Position numbers and translations under genes: made by a program. From Plicaturopsis crispa FD-325 SS-3 (lineage: Eukaryota > Basidiomycota > Agaricomycetes > Amylocorticiales > Amylocorticiaceae), in NCBI GenBank assembly GCA_000827205.1, contig KN832559.1, positions 557,167-621,166 on the forward strand: a DNA stretch of 64,000 nt, in the 5' to 3' direction. The notes under the pieces are model-generated. The model saw only the letters and a list, made by a program, of their open reading frames with translations, had not been told where the DNA came from and searched no databases. Every line of letters starts with the position of its first letter. Position 1 is the first letter of the stretch. Shown piece by piece: positions 9,543-22,443 of this stretch.

Positions 9543-11920
9543 ATGCCAGTCGACATTCCACCCGGCCCGAAATATGTGGCCTCGCAACTCCCGCGCCTCC
9601 TCCTCCCGCCCATCGCAACATACGCCGTGCTCACGCTGCTGCACCCCGCGCCTCCGCTCTGGCTCAGCGTGCTCGCGCCCCTACTGTCGCTCCCCGCGTT
9701 GCTCGCCCTCGGCGTGTGGTGGGAGGAGTGGTGCAACCGGCGCGCGGCCAGGAAGCTCGGGGCCGTGCTGCCCCCGCGCATCAGGGGCACCGGGCTCGCG
9801 GGGCGTAAGATCTGCAAGAGGCTCGTGGAGAACTCTGTCAGCGGGTATATCGGTACGGTCCCCTTTGAGTTTTATGTTGCGTGGATAGGGTGGATGCTGA
9901 CGTGTGTCTTGGGGCGGGTAGCTGAAGTATTCAGTGGCTGGGCCGAGGAGTATGGCCATACCGCTAGGTTTGGCGTCATGTTCGAGGATCGCGTTCGTTT
10001 GTTTTCTCTCACATGCATGGGTGGACCCTGAAACTTAATGTCGGCGATGTAGGTTTTTACCACCGAGCCCGAGCATATCAAAGCAATCCTTGCCACACAA
10101 TTTGACGTCTTCGACAAAGGCCCCGTGGTGAACGCCCAATTTGATTCCCTGCTCGGAACGGGCGTATTCAACAGCGATGGTACGTTCCTGCTTGCATACG
10201 CCCCCTTGAGGCGTTGCTTAACGGTGTACATGTTCCCAGGTGCCATGTGGAAGTGGGTTCCTCCCCATTGGGATGCTTGTTACTACAGAACTTAATTGAC
10301 GGCTGTGTACATAGATTCCACCGCTCGATGACCCGCCCCTTCTTTTCCAAGGACCGTATCGCGCACTTCGATATTTTTGATGAGCACGCGGAGCACACCG
10401 TCAGACTCCTCCGTCAACGGCTGCGCGAGGGATGGCCCATCGACATCCAGGTGCGTAGCCTCGGGCACCCTACTCGACCCATTATAACCAATCGATCGGT
10501 TTTCCTCCAGGACGCCGTGTCCCGCTTCACCCTCGACTCCGCCACGCACTTCCTCTTCGGGCACAACGTCAACTCGCTCTCCGCCGGCCTGCCCTACCCG
10601 TCCTCCTCGCTCCTCCCCTCCTCCCCCGACCACCTCAACAATCCCGCGCACCCCGCCAACGCATTCGCACACGCCTTCGCCGAGGCGCAGTCCATCGCCT
10701 CCCTGCGCTCGCGCCGCGGGCCCGCGTGGGCGCTGTCGGAGTTCTGGGAGGACAAGGTGAAGGTGCAGATGAAAGTTGTGGACGGGTTCATCGAGCCGAT
10801 CGTGGAAGAGGCCATTAGCAAGAAGAGGGCGGAGGGCGGCGCAAAGTATAGCGGCGCGGACGCGCAGGCAAGGGAGGTGGCAGAGGGCGAGACGCTCCTG
10901 GATCACTTGGTGAATTACACGGAAGGTGCGTACCGGCGGCGGTTTGCATTGAGGAGGGGCTGATATGTTCGGGTGCGTAGACAAGAAAATCATCATGGAC
11001 GAAACTATGAACATCATGATCGCTGGACGTGACACCGTACGCTCATCGTTTCTTTTTCTAGTGTATCTGGACTAAAACATATGAACAGACTGCTACCACC
11101 CTCACATTTGCCATATACATGCTCGCTGAGAATCCACAATATCTCACCCGTCTACGCGCCGAAATCTTGGAACATATCGGCCCGGACCAACGTCCATCGT
11201 ACGACGACCTCAGGCGGATGAAATTTATGCGCGCCGTCATCAACGGTACGCTTCCCACCTTTTCTTTGCAACGAACTTTAACTGATACCACCGTGCAAAG
11301 AAACCCTCCGCCTCTATCCCGCCGTACCAATGAACTCGCGCACCGCCATGCGGCCCACCGTCTGGCAGCCTACCGCGACCTCGCGCTCCTCCCAGCCGTA
11401 CTACATCCCCGCGAAGACCCGCGCCGCGTACTCTGTGTTCCTGACGCACAGACGCACGGACCTGTGGGGCCCCGATGCGGAGGACTTTGACCCCGACCGG
11501 TGGCTGGACGCGCGCGTTGCACGGGTGACGAAGAACCCGTTCATGTTCACGCCGTTCAACGCCGGGCCGCGTATTTGTCTCGGTCAGCAGGTATGTGCAT
11601 CATTCAGTCGTCCCTATTCGTCCGTATCTCACCGTCAAGCTTCCAGTTCGCGTACAACGAAATGTCGTTCATGCTCGTCCGGTTCTTCCAGGCGTTCGCG
11701 GGCGTGAAGCTCACCCCGGAGGCGATCCCCGTCGAGTCGCGCCCGCCAGAAGAGTGGAAGGCCTCCAACGGCCCACAAGCCAAGGAAAAAGTGTGGCCGC
11801 GCAGCCACCTTACCATGTATGCAAATGTGCGTTTTTTTCACCGTTTAGTTTTGTTGTCTGGTATTGATGTGTTTACAGGGTGGGCTGTGGGTGAGCCTCG
11901 AGGAAGCGAATGTCGCTTGA
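9543..11920 (+). CDS. Cytochrome P450, CYP63-like, copy 1
   Basis: Eleven exons (9543-9852, 9922-9992, 10053-10179, 10240-10252, 10315-10450, 10511-10925, 10981-11036, 11089-11245, 11301-11590, 11647-11826, 11879-11920) give 598 residues. The N-terminus is a membrane anchor. Core P450 motifs are present: AGRDT in the I-helix, ETLR for the ExxR motif (its first codon spans intron 8), FDPDRW, and the heme-binding [10 protein letters not shown] with Cys521, followed by [13 protein letters not shown]. Length, exon pattern and these blocks resemble CYP63 of white-rot fungi, ER-bound monooxygenases tied to alkane, fatty-acid and aromatic oxidation. The 13-nt exon 4 is needed to reach the [14 protein letters not shown] block. 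The start is the first ATG of the anchor, 80 bp below the TATA-like box. The subfamily and substrate are inferences. Confidence 0.93.
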
Positions 11921-12388
11921 GGACAAGGACTTGGTAGAACGTCGGACGGTACATAGGATATAGAATGTATATTAGGTTGTACTTACCATCCTGTCGAGTA
12001 TGTATCATAGTAGCTTTCACCTTTATTCCGACGTCAGTACTACTTGGTATGTAACCTATGAGCGCGCCGGGCCGGCGACTATAAGCTGAGGTGGCGTTAA
12101 AATTAAAGTGGGCTGCCGACAAAGTTACGCATCTTCGCACTGTCAGTATTCGTAACTGTTCAATTTCGTAACAGTCAAGTACCAAGTACCTGCATCTCGT
12201 TTGCATCTCGTAAGGCTCAGTGCTGACTGATCCCGGTGCCGACTGAGGACGTAGTGCTGCAGTACGGCCGGCTGAAACCCCTGGATTACTTACGGTAAGT
12301 ATGCGTATGGAAAGTACGTCCAAGCATATACTTACAGTCAACTTGTCTTCACAGAGGTTGAATTGTGGCTTCTGTCCACGCCACGGCA
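11921..12388. other. Intergenic between the two P450 genes
   Basis: About 470 bp containing the 3' region of copy 1 and the promoter of copy 2. No gene, repeat or clear TATA box was seen. Confidence 0.5.
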
Positions 12389-14822
12389 ATGGTTATGGTA
12401 GACATATTGCCCCCTGGCCCGAAATATCTGGCTTCGCGCCTCCCCCGCATTCTCCCTCCGCCCGTCACTACATATATCGTGACATCACTGCTATGGCCAA
12501 ACGCTTCCAGATGGCTCCTGGTTCTCTCGGCTCTGCTGTCTTTCCCAGTGCTGCTGACGTTCAACTTCTTCTGGACGAGCTGGCGGAACAACCGCGAGGC
12601 CAGGAAACTCGGTGCGGTGCTGATCCCGAAGATCGAGGACTCGCGTCTGGGGGGTCGCACCATTCTCGCGAAAATGATAGAGAATGCTGAGAGTGGATAC
12701 ATAGGTCAGACGCTGTTTATTTAGGTGTTTTCGAGGGAACTGACGTAGGCGAACGCGATGCTGTAGGGGACGAGTTCAGACTCTGGGCTTACGAGTATGG
12801 CCCCGCCATGATAGTCAGAGTCATGTTCGAAGATCGGGTTCGTCTATCTTGTCGCGTGTTGCGGTACGCTGTATCTAACAGCCAAAAACAGGTGTTCACC
12901 ACTGAGCCAGAGCATATCAAAGCAATCCTGGCCACCCAGTTTGACACTTTCGACAAGGGGCCCGCGCTTGCTTCAGCGCTTGACTCCCTGCTGGGTACAG
13001 GCGTGTTTAACAGTGACGGTACGTGCCATGCATTAAGGCCTGCGTTGAAGATCGCTCATAATTGAGGTCTCTTTGCAGGTGATACATGGAAGTAGGTATT
13101 CGGCACACATGTCTCCGAACACTTGACTGAAGCAGATCATCTCCTATAGATTCCACCGCTCTATGACCCGGCCATTCTTTTCCAAGGACCGTATTGCGCA
13201 TTTCGATATCTTCGACGAGCACGCGGAACATGCGATTAGACTCATTCGCCAGAGACTGCGAGAGGGATGGCCCGTAGATTTGCAGGTACGAGGAGCCTGC
13301 GACGAGCATACTAACTACCACGGCCCAAAACCCGGACACAGCGCCTCTTGCTAATCCTCTCTTATTCAGGACGCCCTCTCTCGCTTTACGCTGGACTCCG
13401 CCACCGAGTTTCTTTTTGGGCACAACGTCAACTCCCTATCTGCGGGGCTTCCCTATCCTTCAGCCAGCCTTCTTCCGGCATCCCCGGAGCATCTCAATAA
13501 TCCGACACACCCATCCAATGTCTTTGCAGCAGCCTTTGCTGAGGCACAGAGTCTTACTGCAAATCGATTCCGGCTAGGTCCGATTTGGCCACTGACGGAG
13601 TTCTGGAAGGACAAAACCAAGGTACCTATGGAGGTCGTCTATAGCTTTATTGAGCCCATCGTCGAGGATGCGATCAGTAAGAAACGGGCGGAGGGCGGCG
13701 TAAATTTAGGTGATGGCACTGTTAAGGCAAGGGAAGTGGCTGAAGGCGAGACATTGCTCAATCACTTGGTTAATTATACTGAGGGTGCGTGCTTTGGTAA
13801 AACCCTCGGACGACCTCGCTTATTTCATCTGTGGGCAGACAAGAAGATCATCATGGACGAGACCATGAATATCATGATTGCTGGCCGGGACACTGTAAGC
13901 TCATCTTTGTTTACTTATATAGGACTTCCTGGGCTTACACTTATACTCAAAAGACCGCCTCGACACTCACATTTGCTGTATACCTACTCGCTGAACACCC
14001 GCAATTTCTTGCTCGTCTACGCACGGAGGTCCTTGAGCATGTAGGGCCCGATCGACGACCGTCGTACGAAGACCTTCGGCAAATGAAGCTCTTGAGGGCT
14101 TTCATCAACGGTGATGCAGATTCTTTGTCTAGTCATACAGCTTACTTATACAGCCGTTTCTAGAAACCCTTCGTCTCTACCCAGCCGTGCCGTTTAACCA
14201 GCGCACGGCGGAGCGTGCCACAACTTGGGCTCCTACATCATCGGCACGAGCATCGCAACCCTATTACATTCCGGCGCATACAACTTCAATATACTCTGTT
14301 TTCCTTATGCACAGGCGCAAGGACCTTTGGGGCCCCGACGCGGACGAGTTTGACCCTGACAGATGGCTGGACTCCCGTGTAGCGCGAGTCACCAAGAACC
14401 CATTCATGTTCCTGCCCTTCAACGCAGGTCCACGGATTTGCCTCGGACAACAGGTGCGTCTTCTTTGCTCAGCATCGCCTCCCTCGTTGGCATCCCATGC
14501 AGCAGCCTCGTGCTGACTCTTACGCCTATTAGTTCGCATACAACGAAACTTCGTTCATGCTCATCCGGTTCTTGCAAGCATTTTCCGGTGTAACACTCGC
14601 GCCGGAAGCACACCCTGTCGAGGCACGCACGCCAGAGGCCTGGAAGAACTCTGATGGTCCGCAGGCAAAGGAGAAAGTGTGGCCTCGTAGTCATTTGACT
14701 ATGTTTGCGAAGGTGAGCGTTTCCCCCATCGCTGTAAAGTGTATTCTCGTCCTAATCATTTCCTTCAAAAGGGAGGATTATGGGTTACACTCGAGGATGC
14801 AAATACTGGGGACACCGCGTAA
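12389..14822 (+). CDS. Cytochrome P450, CYP63-like, copy 2
   Basis: Eleven exons (12389-12704, 12749-12837, 12892-13018, 13079-13091, 13150-13285, 13370-13784, 13839-13894, 13954-14110, 14164-14453, 14533-14712, 14772-14822) give 609 residues. Exons 3 to 10 have exactly the lengths found in copy 1 (127, 13, 136, 415, 56, 157, 290, 180 nt); only exons 1, 2 and 11 differ. Motifs are intact: AGRDT, ETLR, FDPDRW and [10 protein letters not shown] with Cys529. A second ATG two codons in (12395) could be the start instead. It is a tandem duplicate of copy 1 in the same orientation, with shorter first intron (44 bp). Both copies look functional and probably differ in substrate pocket or regulation. 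Confidence 0.93.
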
Positions 14823-14905
14823 TAAGGCTGAATGTCGGCAGTGAACGTTTGAACTCGACCATGTATTATCTGGACAAACCAAATAAATGACCATTGCGAT
14901 ACATT

Positions 14906-15998
14906 TCAAGTGCCTCCATCTTCCATCATTCGCTCCGCCCAGGACTCGTTCTCGCCACGGTTAAATAACTCCACATGCACTTGCGTACGTAGCCGTTCTA
15001 CAAATGGCGCTGGGTCTTCCGATCCAAAAAGCGTGGAATCAAGGCGTAAATTCCGGACGGGTCTGCCCATCTTGACTCTAACCGTGATACAGTTCTTGAG
15101 GATGTCCTCGAAGGCATCCATCGTATTAGGAAGCCGCATGGCTGTGTGTGGTTGACGTCCTGGCCATACGCCCAGTGTGATTGTGTGTAGTTCGGGCCAT
15201 GCATCTGCAGGACTGGTTTCGGAGAAAGCTGCCACTCCATCCAAGAAATGACGGCACGCCCTGTACGGAGGAGGATCTGGAAGTACAAAGGACCTCCTAA
15301 TAAACGAGGAGCCGCGCGGAATATTGAGCTCCAGCTCTGCGACGGCCCGAGTAGCGCGGATGAAATTTCCGAACGTGTCCTTGGTGAGCGATGAACAGCA
15401 TCTAGTTTGAGCGATCGTAGGAGGGGTAACTTCGAAAGAGTCTGGGTGCAACCTGCAGTTGGACGAACCATCCGTTCGAAGACTTTCCCTTGTACATTCC
15501 TCAGCACTAGATCTTGGAGGCGCGGTGCATGGATTATCTCCAGCATGTCACGAATTGCGGTGATCGCCTCGTCCTCGGTGCCGATGAGAGTGAGGGTGTG
15601 CAATAGTGGGAGGGGCACTTGAACCCGTTCGCTGCGGAGGGCTCGTGGTAACATGATGGATCTATTGTCGAGGATGAGTTCGTACAGCAGAGGCAGCTGC
15701 TCCAGCAGCTGGCGTAGCCCGTTATAGTCCAAGGCGTTCAGGTGCGACTCATCCCACTCCCAGCTCCAGTCGTCTCCAATCTCTGAGTCGTAGCCAGAAA
15801 TACGGAACGACGTTATGGATGCGAGCGGGGGCAGAAAGACCTGCGGTGGAACACCGTGCACGTGAAAATACGATAATCGCAGTGCTCCACCCTGAAAGAG
15901 AGGCATACGTGCGTTCCCATCCACCTCGATAGGCCTTGTCGCACGCATACTGAAGCTGTGCAGGCACAGTGCCTCCGAGGCAATCTTACATTTACCTG
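14906..15998 (-). pseudogene. F-box/LRR-type gene, C-terminal half (split by a transposon)
   Basis: Read on the minus strand, the frame picks up near 15998 (IASEALCLHSFSM), continues through PLFQGGALRLSYFHVHGVPP and several leucine-rich segments (LLYELILDN, LLHTLTLIG, LLRSLKLDA), then changes frame near 15385-15400 and continues as FIRATRAVAELELNIP to a stop at 14906. It looks like the LRR-like half of the F-box proteins common in basidiomycetes, but has no F-box. The missing F-box half lies on the same strand at 22887, beyond the Plavaka element. The frame change at ~15390 has no nearby splice signal and fits decay after the split, though a sequencing error cannot be excluded. Confidence 0.75.
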
Positions 15999-16135
15999 GC
16001 GCGACTTAGGCTGTCTTGGGCCACTTTCTTCTGGATCCCCAGACGGCAAGTAGCCCAAGAGCACCAAGTCATCAAGTAGAAGTTCGAACCACATATATTG
16101 AATGATATAGAGAAGAAAGGAAAAGTAAGCTTAAA

Positions 16136-19100
16136 CTACGACTCCTCCGTAAGAAATTCATTCGTATGGTGGTCGATGTATCGGTTGACATAATAGGAGC
16201 GGAAGACGTCTAAAGTATAAGAGAAATGGAAATTTTCGGGAATAAAGGACGATCCGTAGACTCCCATGAGATGTGCGGCACGCGCAATACAGTCGAGATG
16301 GACAACGGCCATGCACCGCCGACCGTTGGCCTCGTATTCAGGCTTCACCTTCCACATCCCCGTGATGTTGTCGGGGCCCACCTCGAACGGGATGAGGTAT
16401 TCAACGAGGGCACATGGGTACTCGGTATTGCCGTGAGTGAACGAAAAGAATAGGCGAACGCGCCCGATGACCATGCCCTGCATGCTCGGTAGATCGGCGG
16501 AGGTAACGATGAACACAGTGTCGTAGCGGGCATACTCGCCTCTCCAATTGGGATTCGCACGGATACGCTCGCGGTACATGCCTCCAGCACCACAGAAGTC
16601 GCTTGGGGCATAGAAACGAGCCACAGCAGAATGGTAAACGGATATGCGGCCATGAAAACGTGGGCAATCCTCCAAAGCGACGTCGGCAGATGAGATGTTG
16701 CTCTCGGGATGCAGTTGGTCATAGAGAAAGCGCCGTAGAAGCTCCGGTAGGCGCGGCTGCTGAATATCAGCAGCGAGCGCATGGACATCAGAGCGGTAAC
16801 CACGGGCTATCATATAAAAATGAAAGGAACGATTAGCAACGTGGTACCGTGAGGGGTACGAAAGGGTACATACCAGGACATTGAGCTAGTTTAACACTAG
16901 CTGGAGTGCGTGGACCCGCAACCTCCTCGTTGTCATCGTCGTCGTGTTCTGCGATGGGAATTGGCTCAGGATGCTCCCCGGCGAGCATACGGGCCGTGTA
17001 CGACAACGTAGAGCCCGCCATCATCCCGAGCTGCTCGAAAATACGCCGAGCAGCGGCCAATTTATCGAGCCGTTGGTTTGTGAGGAGCATCTGAAGGAGG
17101 GCCTTCCATCGGCTCGATCTGCGCCACGGTTCTTTGACGGCCTTGATATGCTTCGACTCCGTGATGGAGGAGCATAGTCCATTCGGGGAGCCGAACAGGC
17201 GAATCGAAAGGACATAGTGCATCAGGGAGTGCTGACGCGGGAGCGAAATCTTGTCTTCGCGGACGCCCGCATCGATGAAGACCTGTCTCAATCCATGGAA
17301 GCGCTCAAGCGCATCCTCGAGCTGCGCGAGAGAGTCTGTGTCGAGAGCGTTGCGTCGTGCGAGGTAACAAAAATCAAGGAAAGCAGCGAGACATTGCACC
17401 ATTTTATCGGGGACATGCCCAGCAATAGCAGGAAGGTAGACCTTTGAGTTTACAAAGGGTTCAGTGGACCGTACAAGGCTCGAGCAAAAGAACAAACCTT
17501 CATAAGGGCTTTTGAGTCGTCCCCAGTCCACTGTGTGAAGTCGCGGCCATCAGGAAACCGACGAAGGCCTGGGAAAGCAGGAGCAGCGGCAATACTATCA
17601 AGATAACAGCTTAGTGCAAGAACAATCGAGTGATGAGATCTACTTACCGGCGGTCAATATCATCTATGATCTCGTGCGCACGGGCTTCGCCATGGACTAA
17701 CACTAGGTATTCGTTCACCCACGTTACGATGTGGTCCTTGAACGTTCCCTTGATAACTTGATGGAGGAGGTCGGGAGAGAGTAACTCGTGGATGTCGGCG
17801 CGCGGAAAGTCATGAGTGAAAGGCTGCGATAATGGCACTTGTTAGTAGTACTCGAAAGCCTGGCGTGTCGGAGACACTTACGACAACGTCTGCTCGGATA
17901 CCATAGTCATCCCACAGTATACCGGGATCGAACACTGAAATTGTGAAATCCGTTCTCTCCTGTGTCCGCCGCAGGGAACCTTGAGTATCAAGGTCATCGG
18001 GTCTTGCATCACATCTGCCACATGCGCAGAAACACCGTAAGTTTGCAAAAATGGCAGGCAGAATAGTAGGTTTGTGCCTCACTTTGGACACCACCCTTGC
18101 ACAATTGCTGCTAGCCAAACTTGTTCGGGATAATCGGCAATATATGGACCTAGACCGAAAATCGCACGACGGAAGTGGCCATCGGGGCACCGAACAACCT
18201 CAGGAGTTGTCATCGCGGACTTCAGGGGCTCGAAGACACGGGCAAGACATGCATGGTAGAGTTGGCGACAGAATTTCTGGTATTCTGGCCGCTTGCGATG
18301 CCTTTTTGCCGCTGCTAGAACGTTAGTACAAATAGAACACGGCAGGGAAACCGATCTTACTTTTAGGTATAGGCAGGAATGCCACGGGAAGGACACCATT
18401 CCCACGCGCTCGGCGAGCAGTGTTCGTCAGTATGCCGGGGGACATATACACCGGATGGTATTCTTGATGACCCGTTGCAACAGAGCATGTCGTTTTGTCA
18501 CTACCTGCGACAATAGGCACAAACATTGCACCGTGTGTTCGTGGATCCTCCGCAATAATGTCCTGTGAGAAAATGAGCATGGGCCTGTAACGAGAATCAC
18601 GAACTTACCGCCTGCTTCCACGACCAATCGCCGCTCATAAGATTCGAGTAAACACGTTTACCCGCCGTATTGAACTGCTGGTACGGTATGTAATTTACCT
18701 GCCCGTTGAAACCGCTGTTTTCAAGCTGGTTGCGCGCGATGACGAGGGCATCTCGCGTGCATAACTCATACTCTTCCGTCATCCACTTTGGCGGCGTCCC
18801 GCGTGGAAGAGGCCCTTGGTACCGGATTTTGACGGTCTCCCAAGGGGCATCACCACACTGGATCTCGTCAATAGTAGCGTACATTTCCTTCGCATTACTC
18901 CAGGGTGTGTCTCCGTTATACTGGAGCACACTGGCTGCCCAATGCTCGAGGGCCTGGTTGATTTCGGATTCTGAGCTTTGTGCTTGGACAAAATGGAAGT
19001 GTGCGAAGTCGAAGTCGAGGCGTGAGGAGAAAGGGTGCCATGCGTTTGCACCTTCCGCGGAGGCAGCATGCTGATCAAATGGTGGAGGAGGAGTGTGAGC

Positions 19101-19350
19101 GGGCAGAAAATCTCCCTCGGCATTGCATGGCCTCGCTAATTTGCACGGTCAACTCAAAAAGTCCCCGCACAAGAATACAATACTTACCCGTCAAATGGGT
19201 ATGATACCGGTAAGAATATTGGGCTTTGGCCGCGTCGTCGTCGGATAGAGGTGATGGTGCTCGGTGAACCGCGTTATGGTGCTGGGTCAGTCCACGCGAG
19301 CTACGGCAAACAACCGGGCAATGGGGACAAGAATAGCGAACAGAGTTCAT
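16136..19350 (-). CDS. Plavaka-like transposase, intact frame
   Basis: Nine exons on the minus strand (19350-19188, 19135-18609, 18562-18361, 18311-18083, 18014-17882, 17823-17648, 17594-17498, 17441-16874, 16806-16136) splice to 921 residues with no stop or frame change. The N-terminus is a C2H2 finger (C8, C11, H24, H29), likely DNA-binding. The transposase blocks familiar from basidiomycete Plavaka proteins follow: GDFLPAHTPPPP, DIIAEDPRTHGAMF, GLGPYIADYPEQ, DLLHQVIKGTFKDH, CSSITESKHIKAVKEPW, then a C-terminal domain with ALVEYLIPF. Plavaka belongs with the EnSpm/CMC-like transposases that cut and paste DNA in the nucleus. The introns carry standard signals; intron 3 has a TACTAAC branch site. 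Residues of the catalytic triad were not assigned. Confidence 0.9.
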
Positions 19351-19562
19351 GGAGGGGGAGAGTGTTGTATAAGTTCGCAGCGCCACGTATACGAGACCGT
19401 CGATGGAAGGGGACTTGTCAGGACAATGTTGTGGCACAAGACTCCACCCTACTTTGTCCGACACCAAATAAATCAACACAGAATATTGGACTCAGGCATT
19501 TTCAACCGCCGACCGTTTTGTGCCTTTCCCTCCCACTAAAGTCCCGCCCCTACTATACCGCC
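19351..19562. promoter_or_regulatory. Shared divergent promoter of Plavaka element 1
   Basis: The two start codons (19350 minus, 19563 plus) are separated by 212 bp, so both genes must be driven from this gap. It contains an AT-rich patch near 19465-19490. No canonical TATA or CCAAT box was confirmed. Confidence 0.6.
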
Positions 19563-21957
19563 ATGCAAAGGAGCGGCCCAACCACTCGCTCAAAGAAGCC
19601 CACAGCACCGACGGACAATTCACTCTCTCTTCCGCCCGCGGACGGCACTGCTTCTACTCCTGCCGAGGCTCCTAAGAAAAGAGCACGGGCTGCTTCGAAG
19701 GATTCTGCAACGGCTTCAGCAAAAGTTCCCCCAGCGAAAAAGATAAGGAAAGGTCGGACCAACCAGGTGGTGGCAAGTGCAGAAGCCGGCGAAAACGTAG
19801 ATGGCCCTGCGGCAGTCAAGCCAGAGCCAAAGAAGCGAGCAGTCCGTGCCCTACCTCCCAGGGACGAGCCACTACCGGAACGCACAAACCGAAATGTACA
19901 CCCGGGCGTGCCCGTGATGCCCAGGGCAAAGCGGACTTCTGCGCAAGTGGCTGCCGACAAACGCGAGCACGATGACATTGCACGCCAGATTGCGGAGCTA
20001 GAGGAGAAAAAGATGAAGCTTTTGGCCACCATGGAGCTGGCGTTCGCTAACAAGGAGGCCGAAGAACAGGGATTAGCGATAACACACATTTCGCAAGCAG
20101 CAGAGTCAACTAACCCAGTCAGCGATCCCGAAGTCGGGGCTGATGCCCTGTCCGACGTTGAAACCAGAGTTGAGGGCACCGACACTGACTTGCTTGAGAA
20201 TCCGCGAGCGGCAAAGGTTGGCAGTACAGGAGGCGAGAACATCGCCAGCGCCAACACTAGCAAGGTATCATTCAATGTTCTTCCCGTGCCTTCAACGAGG
20301 AAAAATTCGCTCACCATATCTTCAAACAGAAGAAAGGAAAGGCTAAGCGTGGAGAGACTCGGGCGGCGGTCGAAGCCATAAAGCAGAGACTTCAAAAAGC
20401 GACGGCTGGCATGACCTATGAGGAGGCGCGGGCTAAAACAGATGAATGGCAAGCGACGATGTAAGACTATCGATGCGTTGATTGTTGCTCGTTCCCACGC
20501 ATCTTGCTTACTTCCTCCTCGCTTTCCATCTAGCTCGAAAAAGGGAGCCTCGACGTCCGGGCTCGTTTCTGGCTGGGAAGCAAAGGCTAGCAAGGCGCAA
20601 GGGCACCGAACCTTGAGCCACACCAACACCGATACACGTACCGCCGGTGGAGAGATACTAGGTGGCCTCGCAGACGAGGACATCAATGCTGCGCGTCCGA
20701 ACGAAGGCTCAAAGAGTCGCGCTAACGAGGTGAGCAATTGTATGTCCAGGCCAGTCAGGAGATGTAGTATTAATGATGATCTGGATACAGCTGATTAGCT
20801 TTGTGAATTCCGAGTCTCAGCACCGCAGCGCGTCTGCATCTCGTCCAAAGCCCACCAAGACCGAAGATCACCCGTCAAAAGCTACGCTCGGTCATCTCAA
20901 GTTACGCACGACCTCCTTGACGAGCGCGCCGGCGACACCCAGTCCCTCTGGCTCTCAAGTTCTGTTATCATCTCCGGCTCATACCAACGCGGACGTCGCC
21001 CACCTGCCAGAGTTTGCGCGTGCTGCATGGTCTTCGACGTTCCTGCCGACACTTTACGCGTTCCTCGCTGCTTCGGACACCCCGTGGAGTCCCTGTCCTC
21101 GGGACCAAGATTTAGTAGCCGTCTTCCAGGAAATCGTTGATGCGTGCTGGCCCGGCACAAATTATGTTGTCAGATATAATGACAAAATATTTAACACGGC
21201 AAGTCTTCCCCGTTCATTGATTCTGTCCCAGCAGCTCACAATTCGTTGTCCCAGGCCCGCAACCGTCTCTACGACAAACGCAGCTGGATTGGCAGAAGTG
21301 CCGTGAAAGTCGTCAAGCAATTTTTCAAACAGCCAAACTGGACCGGGAATACGCATGCTATCGCGGTGTATGCGCAATATGCAAGTAGGGCGGATGGACC
21401 GGGTCTCTTCGGCGTGCCAGCACCTATCGATTCGGCACCGGGTGACGAGAACTATACGGTGAGTTGCCTTATTGTCATCCTTTTCGTAGCTAAATTATCT
21501 AACTTTGGGTCTAGAAACCAACTACCATATTCGAATCCTCGTTCATCCTCGACACACTTCACGGCTTCCTCAAGTTCACGAAGAACGCGCGCAGAGATTA
21601 CGGTCGTCCGAAGGGTGCACTCGCACTCAGTGCAGCCGCGGTAAGAGTCGTATCATGAGCTGTTTTCGCGTTGTCTGATTGCTTCCAAAGGTCGAGCGTG
21701 CGTTCCGTATGTTCCACAGTGGAACACAGGTCGATATCGGCCAGTTCAGCAAAGACACTGTTGGTGTCATGACGAGCGACTACATGACGTTAGCCAAGAA
21801 GCTAACCGCGAGACGCTGGGGCATCATTCTTCCTTTGAACGATGATGCCAGTGGGATTACGGAGACACCCATGAAGGCAGCCAGTACGCTCTCGCTTCAG
21901 CAGGCCCGCCGTGATCTCTACGAGCCCAGTAGCCCCCTGCCCGAGGACTCTGATTAA
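19563..21957 (+). CDS. Plavaka partner protein (second gene of element 1)
   Basis: Seven exons (19563-20264, 20330-20460, 20534-20729, 20791-21198, 21255-21458, 21515-21640, 21691-21957) give 677 residues. The first ~170 residues are Lys/Arg/Pro-rich, suggesting nuclear or nucleic-acid contact. A coiled coil follows (IARQIAELEEKKMKLLATME). The C-terminal half is globular, with FLPTLYAFLAASDTPW, WIGRSAVKVVKQFFK and ALALSAAAVERAFRMF. Intron 4 starts with GC instead of GT (21199-21254). I recall similar unnamed proteins next to Plavaka genes in other mushrooms, but I do not know the function; a role with the transposase, such as end recognition or regulation, is inferred from the shared promoter only. 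Confidence 0.8.
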
Positions 21958-22443
21958 TGGTGAGCCTTTCCTGGCAGTCTCGTACCGCTCGTGTCCATTA
22001 ACCCTATACCGAATCAGGTCCAATCCGATACAATCCATCTATTTTGCAGTTTTTTCCGCGTCCTTCCTCTCACAACCGTGCGCTCTCTGTTCGTCGTGCC
22101 CCCGTGCACCTTCCACTCCTTCACGACCGACTCGGACTATACCCACCCCTTGCCGTTTCCTTTAATCTCAACCTGCTTATTTGCTAAGTGCTGTTTAATT
22201 GCTGCTTAGAATCCTCGTTATTCATCGGTCCCGTCGTCCATCTTGATTTCGCACCGCGATCAAAGTAATTACCGTGATCTATTTTCTAATGATTTATACC
22301 TACTGTCGCTACTGTTCGTCTTGCATGTCTTGCATCTTGCCAGGTCTTGGTCTCGTTTATTTCACAATAAAAATGTCGTCTGACAAAAAAACGGACCTAC
22401 CTTGGGACTTTCGGGTCTGGAGCGCTTGGCCCTACTTACAAGA
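21958..22443. other. 3' flank of Plavaka element 1
   Basis: AT-rich and pyrimidine-rich sequence after the partner gene stop, ending in the presumed right terminal region of the transposon. No gene is seen. Confidence 0.45.

Noticed and set aside
9543-14822. Secondary-metabolite gene cluster around the P450 genes
   Set aside because: No polyketide synthase, peptide synthetase, terpene cyclase or tailoring set is nearby; the neighbours are transposons and an F-box pseudogene.
19553-20737. 394-codon minus-strand frame
   Set aside because: It is antisense to the first exons of the Plavaka partner gene and has Ser/Ala-rich composition expected from a shadow frame.
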